Assembly: GCA_002316005.1 (NCBI GenBank)
Contig: DCIM01000020.1
Span: forward strand, 1 to 53,013
DNA length: 53,013 bases
Direction: 5' to 3'
Source: Prevotellaceae bacterium UBA1726
Lineage (GTDB): Bacteria; Bacteroidota; Bacteroidia; Bacteroidales; Bacteroidaceae
The notes below the pieces were generated by a model. It had not been told where the DNA came from, did not search any database, and saw only the letters and a list, made by a program, of their open reading frames with translations. The position numbers were made by a program, and so were the translations under genes. Below, piece by piece: positions 40,822 to 50,800 of this stretch (positions within the stretch are counted from its first letter, which is position 1; each line of letters begins with the position of its first letter).

Positions 40822-42015
40822 TTACTTTCTTCTGATTGTTAGTTTTATTGTCTCTGGGTTGTTTGCGGCGAAGGCCTCAGCATCCTCTACAACGAGGGCG
40901 AGATAACCGCCACCACCTGCTCCCGGCATCTTCCAAGCAAGTACTTCCGGCATTGCCGAATACTTGTCGATAAACTCCTGAACATTACCCTGAATCATTG
41001 CAGGAAACATTGCCGTCTGGGCATTGAACGATGCCTTGTAGGCTGCAGCAAAGGCAGGAAGGTCGGTGGCAAGAAGGGCCTTCCAACAATCGTCGGCTGC
41101 CTGTGCAAGTGCCTTAACCTTTGGTTCGGTGATGTCCTTACCAGCTACAACAGAACAACCAGGGCGACGAGGGTCCATAGGAATCATGCAGACATGGCTC
41201 TCAATCCACGAGAGCACATTCTCATCGTCACAAGTCTCAATCTTCTCCGGCCAGAAGCGGTTGTCATAATAATGACGGCAGAGGCCTGGCACGCAGATTC
41301 CTATCGCATCCTGTGCTCCACTGATGATTCCATCGGAACGCTCTGGGTCGTTCTCGAAACAGAACACGAGTTTTGCCAATGTCTCAGGATCCATATCAGG
41401 CAACTTCATCGGCCATATCTTCTTTATCATCTTGCGTGTGGATGTAGAAAGTCCACAACGGTCGCGCACCTCGAATGTTGGCTCCAACGACATTGTGATG
41501 GCCCAACCAGGAGCAAAGCAACTGACATAAGGCTGGTCAATCCAAGTGCCGGCAAGGTCAAGGCGAGTTGGAAGTCCAATCTCCTTCTTCTCGCTCTTGC
41601 CTGACTTCAGACTGTTCTTGATGCTTGTCGACGATCGAGCCTCCAAACCTTCTGCTGGAGTGCGTTCAAGGACGATGTATTCTATGCCGTGGCTCTCGCA
41701 GAACTGACGTTTCTCCTCGCTGCTTCCGTCTGCGTTCACCACAAAACGGTCTGGACGGAGTGCCTCAACAGTTGGTACAAAATCCATGATGCCCGAACCT
41801 GCATTAATGAAAGCGTCCTTCACATAACGGATGCTCTTCACCATGAACAATCGCTCCTGCTCAGGATAGAGAGTCTTATGATTCTTGTATTTCAGAATGG
41901 TAGCATCTGAGCCAATGCCCACATACAAATCGCCATACTGAGCCGCCTGACGGAAAAACTCAACATGACCGCTGTGAAGAAGGTCGTAGCAACCACTGAC
42001 AAAAACTTTTTTCAT
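40822..42015 (-). CDS. Nucleotidyltransferase/GHMP-kinase-like fusion, sugar-activating
   Basis: Residues 1-135 are a cytidylyltransferase-like domain: MKKVFVSGCYDLLHSGHVEFFRQAAQYGD contains the HSGH motif (HxGH), and RSSTSIK (about 127-133) matches the family ISST-type motif. Residues about 145-397 are GHMP-kinase-like: LPTRLDLAGTWIDQP resembles motif 1, SDGIISGAQDAIGI replaces motif 2, and KMPGAGGGGYLALVV is motif 3. The order is the reverse of HldE (kinase then transferase) and the fold of the kinase differs. With the mutarotase next door it probably phosphorylates and activates a deoxy- or heptose-type sugar for surface glycans. The true sugar is unknown. Confidence 0.85.
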   Translation of the reverse strand: MKKVFVSGCYDLLHSGHVEFFRQAAQYGDLYVGIGSDATILKYKNHKTLYPEQERLFMVKSIRYVKDAFINAGSGIMDFVPTVEALRPDRFVVNADGSSEEKRQFCESHGIEYIVLERTPAEGLEARSSTSIKNSLKSGKSEKKEIGLPTRLDLAGTWIDQPYVSCFAPGWAITMSLEPTFEVRDRCGLSTSTRKMIKKIWPMKLPDMDPETLAKLVFCFENDPERSDGIISGAQDAIGICVPGLCRHYYDNRFWPEKIETCDDENVLSWIESHVCMIPMDPRRPGCSVVAGKDITEPKVKALAQAADDCWKALLATDLPAFAAAYKASFNAQTAMFPAMIQGNVQEFIDKYSAMPEVLAWKMPGAGGGGYLALVVEDAEAFAANNPETIKLTIRRK

Positions 42016-42073
42016 TTCTTTTGATTTTTAGCAACTTTTCTTTTATCGGATGGCAAAGCCATATATGATTGCA

Positions 42074-42081
42074 CAAAGGTA
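42074..42081 (-). promoter_or_regulatory. Promoter -7 box of the fusion/mutarotase pair
   Basis: Minus strand TACCTTTG, about 60 bases before the ATG at 42015; a weak TTCG sits 20 bases upstream. Confidence 0.55.
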
Positions 42082-42141
42082 CAATTTATTTTCCAAAAGA
42101 GCGAAACGAATGATAATATTTTGCAAAAAACAATGGAATAA

Positions 42142-42174
42142 TTTGTAGATTTAGGAAATAATTGATTAAATTTG
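42142..42174 (+). promoter_or_regulatory. Promoter of the deoxynucleoside kinase pair
   Basis: TTTG (42142-42145), 21 bases, TAAATTTG (42167-42174). The in-frame TTG at 42172 is part of this box, so the true start lies downstream. Confidence 0.78.
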
Positions 42175-42204
42175 CAACAGGAAAAACCTAAATCGTACAT
42201 CATT

Positions 42205-42828
42205 GTGCATATAGCAATAGCAGGAAATATCGGTAGTGGAAAAACAACATTGACTACAATGTTGGCAAAGCACTATGGTTGGAAACCTCATTTCGAGCCT
42301 GTCATGGACAATCCTTATCTGGAGGATTACTACCACGACCTGAAGAGATGGGCTTTCAATCTGGAAGTGTATTTCCTCAAGGAGCGTTTCCGCGATATCC
42401 TTGATGTGCTGTCGCATCCTGAGATTTCGACTGTTCAGGACCGTTCTATCTTCGAGGGCGTGTATGTCTTTGTGGCAAACAACTATGCTCAGGGCCAACT
42501 CTCAGAACGTGATTTCGAGGCTTATATGGAACTCTTTGAGCAGATGATGGAGGTTGTGAAATTTCCTGACCTTATGATTTACCTCCGGGCACCATTGGAG
42601 CATCTGGTGGCAAACATTCAGAAGAGAGGTCGCGACTATGAGCAAACCATTGCTCTCGACTACTTAAAAGGACTCAACGAGCGATACGAGGACTTTATCT
42701 TCAATAAGTACAAAGGAAAGAAAATGATTATTGAAGTCAACGGAATGGACTATCTCCACAATCCAGAGGACTTTAGAAAAATAACCGACAAAATCGACGC
42801 TGATTTATTCGGTTTGTTCAGTGAATAA
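42205..42828 (+). CDS. Deoxynucleoside kinase, first of a tandem pair
   Basis: From a GTG at 42205 the protein has 207 residues, exactly the length of its neighbour, and the two align end to end. The P-loop GNIGSGKTT (residues 7-15) opens the protein, followed by the substrate segment FEPVMDNPYLEDYYHDLKRWAFNLEVYFLKERF, the QDRSIFEG (DRS) motif and the arginine-bearing LID QKRGRDYEQTI. It phosphorylates purine or pyrimidine deoxynucleosides for salvage. The GTG start was chosen because the only upstream alternative overlaps the promoter and the paralogue starts at the equivalent residue. No ATG is available. Confidence 0.9.
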   Translation: MHIAIAGNIGSGKTTLTTMLAKHYGWKPHFEPVMDNPYLEDYYHDLKRWAFNLEVYFLKERFRDILDVLSHPEISTVQDRSIFEGVYVFVANNYAQGQLSERDFEAYMELFEQMMEVVKFPDLMIYLRAPLEHLVANIQKRGRDYEQTIALDYLKGLNERYEDFIFNKYKGKKMIIEVNGMDYLHNPEDFRKITDKIDADLFGLFSE

Positions 42829-42855
42829 ATTGTAAATTGTAAAATTGTAAATTAC
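42829..42855 (+). repeat. GTAAATT heptamer repeat between the two kinases
   Basis: GTAAATT, GTAAAATT and GTAAATT units start directly after the stop codon of the first kinase. The same units form the inverted repeats at 25262 and 25702. Confidence 0.82.
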
Positions 42856-42858
42856 ACA

Positions 42859-43482
42859 ATGCATATAGCAATAGCCGGAAATATCGGAAGTGGTAAGACC
42901 ACCCTGACAAAGATGTTGGCAAAGCGTTACGGATGGACTCCTCGCTTTGAGCCAGTTGACAACAATCCTTATCTTGAGGATTTCTATGCCGACATGCACC
43001 GTTGGTCGTTCAATCTTCAGATCTACTTCCTCAACAAGCGTTTCCGCGAGGTGGTGGAAATATCTAAGAGCGACGAGACAATCATTCAGGACCGCACTAT
43101 CTTTGAGGACGCACGAATCTTCGCGCCAAACCTTCATAATCAGGGATATATGTCCGATCGCGACTTCGACAACTACTCTGATTTGTTCGACCTGATGATG
43201 TCGCTTGTGGGTCTACCTGACCTTATGATCTACATCCGCTCAACAATCCCTAACCTCATTGCGCAGATTGGCAAGCGTGGCCGTGAGTATGAGCAGTCTA
43301 TACGTATTGACTATCTGCAGGGTTTGAACGACCTATACGAGGGTTGGATCAAGAACTACAAGGGTAATCTCATCATTATTGATGGTGACACAACAAAGTT
43401 TGAAGGCAACCCAGAGGACTTCCAGAAGATTACCGACCAGATTGACGCCAACCTCTACGGATTGTTCCCATTTGAGGGATAA
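42859..43482 (+). CDS. Deoxynucleoside kinase, second of a tandem pair
   Basis: The 207-residue protein carries GNIGSGKTT (P-loop), FEPVDNNPYLEDFYADMHRWSFNLQIYFLNKRF, QDRTIFEDARIF and the LID GKRGREYEQSIRIDY. Such kinase pairs are known in some bacteria to form dGK/dAK heterodimers; that is a plausible reading here. It is clearly a duplicate of the preceding gene, diverged to roughly half identity by eye, and is followed by a heptamer repeat and a strong terminator. Confidence 0.94.
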   Translation: MHIAIAGNIGSGKTTLTKMLAKRYGWTPRFEPVDNNPYLEDFYADMHRWSFNLQIYFLNKRFREVVEISKSDETIIQDRTIFEDARIFAPNLHNQGYMSDRDFDNYSDLFDLMMSLVGLPDLMIYIRSTIPNLIAQIGKRGREYEQSIRIDYLQGLNDLYEGWIKNYKGNLIIIDGDTTKFEGNPEDFQKITDQIDANLYGLFPFEG

Positions 43483-43497
43483 CAGTCTCGTGGCGTC

Positions 43498-43531
43498 TAA
43501 CAACTAACAGTTAACAATAAGAAAATTTCGT
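43498..43531 (+). repeat. Heptamer repeat element, copy E
   Basis: CTAACAA, CTAACAG, TTAACAA then TAAGAAAATTTCGT, beginning 16 bases after the kinase stop. Confidence 0.88.
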
Positions 43532-43543
43532 GGCATAAAATAT

Positions 43544-43580
43544 AAGGTGGAAAGCGAGTTGTTCGTCTTCCACCTTTTTT
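43544..43580 (+). terminator. Terminator of the kinase pair
   Basis: AAGGTGGAA (43544-43552) pairs with TTCCACCTT (43568-43576), followed by T residues. Confidence 0.85.
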
Positions 43581-43622
43581 CTTTCGTGCTACGAGATATA
43601 TCTCGCAGAACCTAACCGTTCA

Positions 43623-43660
43623 TCCCTCCTCCACTTTGGGGAGGACGGGAGGGGGCTCTT
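43623..43660 (-). repeat. C-rich palindromic element R8
   Basis: At the stop codon of the aldose epimerase the minus strand reads AGAGCCCCCTCCC, then TCCTCCCC and AAAGTGGAGGAGGG. Same order and orientation as R1 and R3. Confidence 0.85.
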
Positions 43661-44561
43661 AGAATTCTATTCCCCAGAGGAGCAGTTTTGCCGCACATTT
43701 TGGTGCAACGGTCTGAGTATAAGGGCGTTCGATGAGTTGAACGCTATGCTGCTGAAGGTCGCAAAGACCATACCATGGTTCGGCACATACATAAGGGCAA
43801 AGCAAATCCTGCATCTGCCAGAAGAGCCAAACCGGAGCAAAGGAATGAACACGCGCAAGACGGTTCTTCTGAAGGTCGAGAATATCTGCTCCGTTAATCT
43901 GCTTATGGTCGAAGATAAGTGCCTCGTTGGCAAATGTCGCCACGCTGACAGGAATCAATCCCTCTTCATCGCAGTTCACTCCGTGGCGTTCCTTACTCCA
44001 ACAACCCTGCTCGCCAGCTCTTACCACAGTAAGGCAATGAGCATCAACAGTATTGTCGTTGAACAACGGACGGATATATCCTATCTTCTCTGCACCTTCC
44101 TCAAAATCAGGCAACGCAATAGCAGGATGTCCACCTATCTGGAAAGGCATCACACGGTTTTCCTCAAGATTCAGAAGACAGTAACTGCAGTCAAGTTTCA
44201 TTCCCTCAAGTCTATATACAATGGTAAGGCGGAAATGGAAAGGGTAAGCCTCGCGTGTTGCCTCAGTATCGCTTACAGAGAACAAGAGCATTCCTGGAGC
44301 ATCCTCTGCCACTCTCTCCCACTCCATGCCTTTAACAAATCCATGTTTAGGCATCTTGTAGGTGTTGCCTTCAAGGGTATATTCGCCATTCCACAATCCG
44401 CCACAAGCAGGGAAAAGGATTGGCGAAGAACCATTCCAATAGCGTTCATCACCCGTCCACCAGAGTTCCTTGCCGTCACTCTTGCGAACAACACTCTTCA
44501 CCTCAGCACCAAGACTGTTGACAGTCACCTTGAGGTAGTCGTTTTCTAATACAAATTTCAT
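43659..44561 (-). CDS. Aldose 1-epimerase family protein (LacX/YeaD-like)
   Basis: The 300-residue beta-sandwich protein shows SLGAEVKSVVRKSDGKELWWTGDERYWNGSSPILFPACGGL and KHGFVKGMEWERV, the LacX-type mutarotase pattern with a basic residue and a His in HGF, plus QIGGHPAIALPDFEEG. It interconverts sugar anomers; the substrate is unknown. It lies 29 bases after the second carB and may share that transcript. Length matches the family. Confidence 0.92.
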   Translation of the reverse strand: MKFVLENDYLKVTVNSLGAEVKSVVRKSDGKELWWTGDERYWNGSSPILFPACGGLWNGEYTLEGNTYKMPKHGFVKGMEWERVAEDAPGMLLFSVSDTEATREAYPFHFRLTIVYRLEGMKLDCSYCLLNLEENRVMPFQIGGHPAIALPDFEEGAEKIGYIRPLFNDNTVDAHCLTVVRAGEQGCWSKERHGVNCDEEGLIPVSVATFANEALIFDHKQINGADILDLQKNRLARVHSFAPVWLFWQMQDLLCPYVCAEPWYGLCDLQQHSVQLIERPYTQTVAPKCAAKLLLWGIEF

Positions 44562-44590
44562 TGATTCTTTATGTTGTTTGAGCTTGGGCT

Positions 44591-47500
44591 TTAATACTCA
44601 CCCCATGCCTTTATGTCAATATCATCAAGTTTCACTGTGCAGAAGGCATTGATGAAAGCAGAAGCCAAACGAGGGTTGGTAATCAATGGGATATTGAGGT
44701 CGATTGCTGCACGACGAATCTTATATCCATTTGTCAACTCGTGGGTTGTGAGGTCCTTAGGGATGTTCACCACCATATCAAGTTCGTGATTACGCAACAT
44801 ATCAAGTGCCTGAGGCTGCTTACCTTCGTCAGATGGCCAATAGACAAGAGTATTCTCAATGCCCTGCTCGCTAAGGAACTTCGATGTACCACCAGTAGCA
44901 TAGAGGTTGTAACCATGCTTCTTGAGCAGACGGGCAGCGCCAAGCATCTCTGTCTTGTCCTTCACAGTACCTGTAGAGAGAAGGATAGTCTTCTCTGGAA
45001 TGCGATGACCAACAGAAAGCATACTCTTGAGCATTGCTGTGTTGGTGTCTTCACCAATACAACCTACCTCGCCAGTTGACGCCATATCAACGCCAAGAAC
45101 AGGGTCGGCCTTCTGCAGACGGTTGAATGAGAACTGGCTTGCCTTGATTCCCACATAGTCGAGGTCGAAGAGGTTCTTCTTCGGTTTCTCGAACGGTACA
45201 TTCAGCATCACCTTTGTTGCAAGGTCAATGAGGTTGAACTTCAGCACCTTGCTGACAAATGGGAATGAGCGTGAAGATCGGAGGTTTGTCTCAATAACGA
45301 GAATGTCATTATCCTTCGCCATATACTGACAGTTGAAAGGACCAGAGATATGGAGTTCCTTTGCAATCTGACGCGAGATCTTCTTTATTCGGCGCACAGT
45401 CTCAACATAGAGTTTCTGTGGAGGGAACTGCAGAGTAGCATCACCCGAGTGAACACCCGCATACTCGATATGCTCAGAGATGGCATAAGCAATGATCTCA
45501 CCATCCTTTGCAACAGCGTCGAAGTCGATTTCCTTTGCATTCTCAATAAACTTACTAACCACCACCGGATGTTCTGCACTTACATTTGCCGCCATCTGGA
45601 GGAAGCGCTCAAGTTCGTCGCGGTTTGAGCAGACATTCATCGCAGCACCCGAAAGCACATACGAAGGACGCACAAGAACAGGGAATCCCACCTTGTCTAT
45701 GAACTCATTCATCTCTTCCATAGAAGTGAGGGCGGCCCACTCAGGCTGATCCACGCCAATACGGTTGAGCATTGAAGAGAACTTCGCACGGTCCTCTGCA
45801 TTGTCAATATCCTTTGCCGTAGTACCGAGAATTGGCACATTCTGGGCATCGAGTTTCATAGCGAGGTTGTTTGGAATCTGACCACCAGTAGAAACGATTA
45901 CGCCATAAGGAGTCTCGAGTTCTATGATATCCATCACACGCTCAAATGTGAGTTCATCAAAATAGAGACGGTCGCACATATCATAGTCGGTAGAAACAGT
46001 CTCTGGGTTGAAGTTTATCATGATTGAACGATAGCCTTCCTTGCGGATAGTGTTCAGTGCCTGAACGCCACACCAGTCAAACTCTACCGATGAACCAATG
46101 CGATAAGCACCCGAACCAAGAACTACTATAGAGCGTTTGTCATTCTCGTACTTGATGTCGTGCTCCACACCAGCGTATGTCACATAGAGATAGTTTGTCT
46201 GTGCTGGATATTCTGCGGCGAGTGTGTCAATCTGCTTCACATAAGGAGTAATGCCATACTGCTTGCGGAGACTGCGGATTACGAGCGATGCTTTGTGCAT
46301 CTGACCGAGTTCGCGCTCAAGATGAACGGCACGGGCAATCTGGAAATCAGAGAATCCATAGACCTTTGCCTCACGGAGCAAATCCTTGTCGAGTACATTG
46401 ACAGAAGTGCATTTGCGCAAACGCTGGTCAATGTCGATGATATGCTGGAGTTTGTTGAGGAACCACTTGTCAATCTTTGTCAGTTCGTGGATATGATCAA
46501 CAGTGTATCCCTTGAGCATTGCCTTTGCAATGATGAAGATTCGTTTGTCAGTTGGTTCGTGGAGTGCCTTGTCAATATCGGCAATCTTGAGTTCCTTGTT
46601 CTCGATGAATCCGTGCATTCCCTGACCAATCATTCGGAGTCCCTTCTGGATTGCCTCCTCGAAGTTACGGCCAATTGCCATCACCTCACCTACCGACTTC
46701 ATTGACGAACCCAACTCCTTGTCTACACCGTGGAACTTACTCAAATCCCAACGAGGAATCTTGCAGACAACATAGTCGAGTGCTGGTTCGAAGAAGGCAC
46801 TTGTGGTCTTTGTCACAGAGTTCTTCAGTTCAAACAAGCCATAACCCATACCGAGTTTTGCTGCCACAAAAGCAAGAGGATAACCGGTTGCCTTTGAAGC
46901 AAGAGCAGAAGAACGGCTCAAACGAGCATTTACCTCTATGACGCGATAATCCTCTGACTGAGGGTCGAAGGCGTACTGCACATTACATTCACCAACAATA
47001 CCGATATGTCGGATAATCTTTATAGAAAGTGCGCGGAGTTTGTGATACTCAGAGTTTGTGAGTGTCTGCGAAGGAGCAATGACAATCGACTCACCAGTGT
47101 GAATGCCGAGTGGGTCAAAATTCTCCATGTTACAAACTGTGATACAGTTGTCGTAACGGTCGCGAACCACCTCATACTCAATCTCCTTCCAGCCCTTGAG
47201 CGACTTCTCAACAAGCACCTGTGGCGAGAAAGCGAAGGCTTTTTCAGCGAGTTTGTTGAGTTCTTCCTCGTTGTCGCAGAAGCCCGAGCCAAGTCCTCCG
47301 AGTGCATAGGCAGCGCGGATGATGACTGGATAACCGAGTTCTGAAGCAGCCTTGCGTGCAGCCTCTATCGACTCACATGCCTCACTCTTGATGGTCTTCA
47401 CATCAATCTCGTTGAGTTTCTCGACAAAGAGTTCGCGGTCTTCTGTATCAATGATAGCCTGAACTGGAGTACCGAGTACGCGAACGCCATACTTCTCGAG

Positions 47501-47818
47501 AACACCACTCTTGAAAAGTTCAACACCACAGTTGAGAGCTGTCTGTCCACCGAATGAGAGGAGTATACCGTCAGGACGCTCCTTTTCTATTACGCGCTCA
47601 ACGAAATAAGGCTGTACCGGCAAGAAGTAAATCTGGTCGGCCACACCTTCAGATGTCTGAACGGTAGCAATGTTTGGATTGATGAGAACTGTCTCAACGC
47701 CTTCTTCGCGCAGAGCTTTGAGTGCTTGTGAACCAGAATAGTCAAACTCTCCTGCTTCACCGATTTTCAACGCTCCCGAACCAAGAAGGAGCACTTTCTT
47801 AATTGTTTTATCTAACAT
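44591..47818 (-). CDS. carB: Carbamoyl-phosphate synthase large subunit, second copy
   Basis: The 1075-residue protein has both ATP-grasp halves. In the first, DRELF and VIIRAAYALGGLGSG supply conserved arginines and VIEVNARLSRSSALASKATGYPLA follows. In the second, PVLVRPSYVLSGAAMNV and VIETNLRSSRSFPFVSK are present, and an MGS-like allosteric domain ends the protein. The motifs AYALGGLGSG and SRSSALASKATG resemble eukaryotic CPSase more than E. coli CarB (MGGSGGG there). All catalytic features appear intact. It is a tandem paralogue of the gene at 47864 and shares one small subunit, carA. See the findings for the duplicated state. Confidence 0.95.
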   Translation of the reverse strand: MLDKTIKKVLLLGSGALKIGEAGEFDYSGSQALKALREEGVETVLINPNIATVQTSEGVADQIYFLPVQPYFVERVIEKERPDGILLSFGGQTALNCGVELFKSGVLEKYGVRVLGTPVQAIIDTEDRELFVEKLNEIDVKTIKSEACESIEAARKAASELGYPVIIRAAYALGGLGSGFCDNEEELNKLAEKAFAFSPQVLVEKSLKGWKEIEYEVVRDRYDNCITVCNMENFDPLGIHTGESIVIAPSQTLTNSEYHKLRALSIKIIRHIGIVGECNVQYAFDPQSEDYRVIEVNARLSRSSALASKATGYPLAFVAAKLGMGYGLFELKNSVTKTTSAFFEPALDYVVCKIPRWDLSKFHGVDKELGSSMKSVGEVMAIGRNFEEAIQKGLRMIGQGMHGFIENKELKIADIDKALHEPTDKRIFIIAKAMLKGYTVDHIHELTKIDKWFLNKLQHIIDIDQRLRKCTSVNVLDKDLLREAKVYGFSDFQIARAVHLERELGQMHKASLVIRSLRKQYGITPYVKQIDTLAAEYPAQTNYLYVTYAGVEHDIKYENDKRSIVVLGSGAYRIGSSVEFDWCGVQALNTIRKEGYRSIMINFNPETVSTDYDMCDRLYFDELTFERVMDIIELETPYGVIVSTGGQIPNNLAMKLDAQNVPILGTTAKDIDNAEDRAKFSSMLNRIGVDQPEWAALTSMEEMNEFIDKVGFPVLVRPSYVLSGAAMNVCSNRDELERFLQMAANVSAEHPVVVSKFIENAKEIDFDAVAKDGEIIAYAISEHIEYAGVHSGDATLQFPPQKLYVETVRRIKKISRQIAKELHISGPFNCQYMAKDNDILVIETNLRSSRSFPFVSKVLKFNLIDLATKVMLNVPFEKPKKNLFDLDYVGIKASQFSFNRLQKADPVLGVDMASTGEVGCIGEDTNTAMLKSMLSVGHRIPEKTILLSTGTVKDKTEMLGAARLLKKHGYNLYATGGTSKFLSEQGIENTLVYWPSDEGKQPQALDMLRNHELDMVVNIPKDLTTHELTNGYKIRRAAIDLNIPLITNPRLASAFINAFCTVKLDDIDIKAWGEY

Positions 47819-47829
47819 AGAATTCTATT

Positions 47830-47862
47830 GCCCTCCCCTCTGTTACAAGGGGAAGGGTTAGT
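47830..47862 (-). repeat. C-rich palindromic element R9, short
   Basis: Just after the stop of the first carB the minus strand reads ACCCTTCCCC, then TTGTAACAGAGGGGAGGG. It is a diverged member in the same orientation, between the two carB genes. Confidence 0.7.
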
Positions 47863-47863
47863 A

Positions 47864-50800
47864 TTAATATTCGTTCCAACTCTTTATTGCAAGATCCTCA
47901 AGGCCAAGAGTACAAAGCGACTCAATGAAAGCCGAAGCGAGGCGTGCATTAGTGATGAGTGGGATATTATGGTCGATTGCACCACGGCGAATCTTATATC
48001 CATTGGTAAGTTCGCGCTTGCTGTGGTTCTTTGGAACATTCACGATAAGGTCGAACTTATGCTCGTGAATCATTTCCATCACATTCACCTTGTCTGAGTT
48101 CTCTTCGTCTGGCCAAGCAACAGCAACAGCCTTTGCACCATTCTCGTTCAAGTACTTAGCTGTACCCTCTGATGCATAGACTGTATAGCCGTTCTTCACA
48201 AGTGCTATTGCAGCATCAAGAAGTGCAGCCTTCTCCTTTGCACCACCAGAAGAGAGCATGATGCCCTTTTCCTTTGAAGGAATCTTATAGCCTGTAGCAA
48301 TGAGCGAATTGAGGAGAGCCTCTTCGAAACACTCACCGATACAACCTACCTCACCAGTAGAAGACATATCTACACCAAGTACTGGATCAGCATTCTGCAG
48401 ACGGGCAAACGAGAACTGGCTTGCCTTTACACCCATACGGTCGATATCGAATGCCGACTTGTCTGGCTTCTGGTAAGGAGCGTCGAGCATAATCTTTGTA
48501 GCAGTCTCAATGAAGTTGCGCTTGAGAACCTTACTTACAAATGGGAATGAGCGTGAAGCACGGAGGTTACACTCGATAACCTTAATGTCGCTACCCTTTG
48601 CAAGATACTGGATATTCAATGGACCAGAGATGTTGAGTTCCTTTGCAATGGCACGCGAAATCTTCTTAATCTGACGAGCCTGGGCGAAGGTGATGTTCTG
48701 TGCAGGGAATACCATTGTAGCGTCACCTGAGTGAACACCTGCATACTCCACATGCTCTGAGATTCCGTATTCAACGATTTCGCCATTTTGTGCCACACCG
48801 TCAAACTCAATCTCGTTTGTCTCTGTCATGAACTGTGAGATAACAACCGGATATTCCTTTGACACCTCTGAAGCGGCAGCAAGGAAACGACGGAGTTCCT
48901 CATCATCATAGCAGACATTCATTGCAGCTCCTGAGAGGACATACGAAGGACGAACGAGAACAGGATAGCCTACCTCGTCAATGAACTTCTGCACATCTTC
49001 CATACTTGTCAGTGCGCTCCACTTTGGCTGGTCAATACCGAGCTGGTCGAGCATTGCAGAGAACTTTCCACGATTTTCGGCACGGTCGATTGACACTGGA
49101 GAAGTACCGAGGATTGGCACATTCTGACGGTGCAACTTCATTGCGAGGTTGTTTGGAATCTGTCCGCCCACAGAAACTACCACACCGCGTGGCTGCTCAA
49201 GGTCGATGATATCAAGAACACGCTCGTAAGAGAGTTCATCGAAATAGAGACGGTCGCACATGTCATAGTCAGTAGAAACTGTCTCTGGGTTATAGTTGAT
49301 CATGATTGACTTATAGCCCAACTTACGCGCTGTGTTTACTGCATTCACAGAACACCAGTCGAACTCTACTGAAGAACCAATGCGGTAAGCACCCGAACCA
49401 AGTACCACAACCGACTTGTCGTTATTGTAGTAGTTGATGTCGTGACCTTCTGCAGCATATGTCATGTAGAGATAGTTGGTGAGGTCTGGGTGCTCTGAAG
49501 CAACTGTTGGGATACGCTTCACTGCAGGGAGAATGCCCAACTTCTTACGATAAGCACGAACAGCAAGGTTCTCTTTCTCCATGTTTCCTGCAGTTGGTTT
49601 CATTACAAAACGAGCAATCTGGAAATCAGAGAAACCGAGTACCTTTGCCTCACGCAAAACCTCTGCTGGCAATTCCTCAAGCGAGTTGTAGCCCTCGAGT
49701 TTGTGCTTGAAGTCAACGATATTCTTCATGCGCTCAATGAACCATGGGTCAATCTTTGTGAGTTCCTCGATTCGGGCAACGGTATATCCTTCCTCAAGTG
49801 CCTGTGCAATAGCGAAGATACGGAGGTCGGTTGGATTTGAGAGTTCCTCGTCAAGGTTTTCGAACTTTGTGTGGTCATTACCAACAAAACCATGCATTCC
49901 CTGACCAATCATTCGGAGTCCCTTCTGGAGCATTTCCTCAAACGAACGACCGATAGACATAATCTCACCTACCGACTTCATTGAAGAACCGAGCTTGTGG
50001 CTTACGCCAACGAACTTTGTGAGGTCCCAACGAGGAATCTTGCAGATCATATAATCAAGCGAAGGAGCAACATACGCAGAGTTTGTTGTTCCCATCTCGC
50101 CAATCTGGTCGAGTGTATAGCCGAGGGCAATCTTTGCTGCAACAAAAGCGAGAGGATAACCAGTAGCCTTTGAAGCAAGTGCAGAAGAACGGCTCAGACG
50201 GGCATTGATCTCAATGATACGATAGTCGTTGGTCTCTGCATTGAAAGCAAACTGGATATTACACTCACCCACAATATTGAGGTGGCGCACACACTTGATA
50301 GTGATTTCCTGAAGCATCTTCACCTGCTCGTCAGTCAAAGAGCAAGTAGGAGCAACAACGATAGACTCACCTGTGTGAATGCCGAGTGGGTCGAAGTTTT
50401 CCATTGAAGCAACAGTGAAGCAATGGTCGTTTGCATCGCGGATGCACTCGAACTCTATCTCCTTCCAACCCTTGAGAGATTCTTCAACAAGTACCTGTGG
50501 AGCGAAGGTAAATGCCGACTCTGCAATCTCAACGAATGTCTTCTCGTCAGGACAAACGCCCGAACCAAGACCGCCGAGTGCATAAGCCGAGCGAATCATG
50601 ATTGGATAACCGATGTTGCGTGCAGCAGCAATAGCATCTTCAAGTGTCTCACAAGCCTGCGAAACAGGAACCTTCAGGTCAACCTTGTTCAACTCCTGAA
50701 CGAAGAGGTCGCGGTCCTCTGTATTCATGATTGCCTCAACACTTGTACCAAGTACCTGAACTCCATATTCCTGAAGCACTCCACTCTGATAAAGTGCAGT

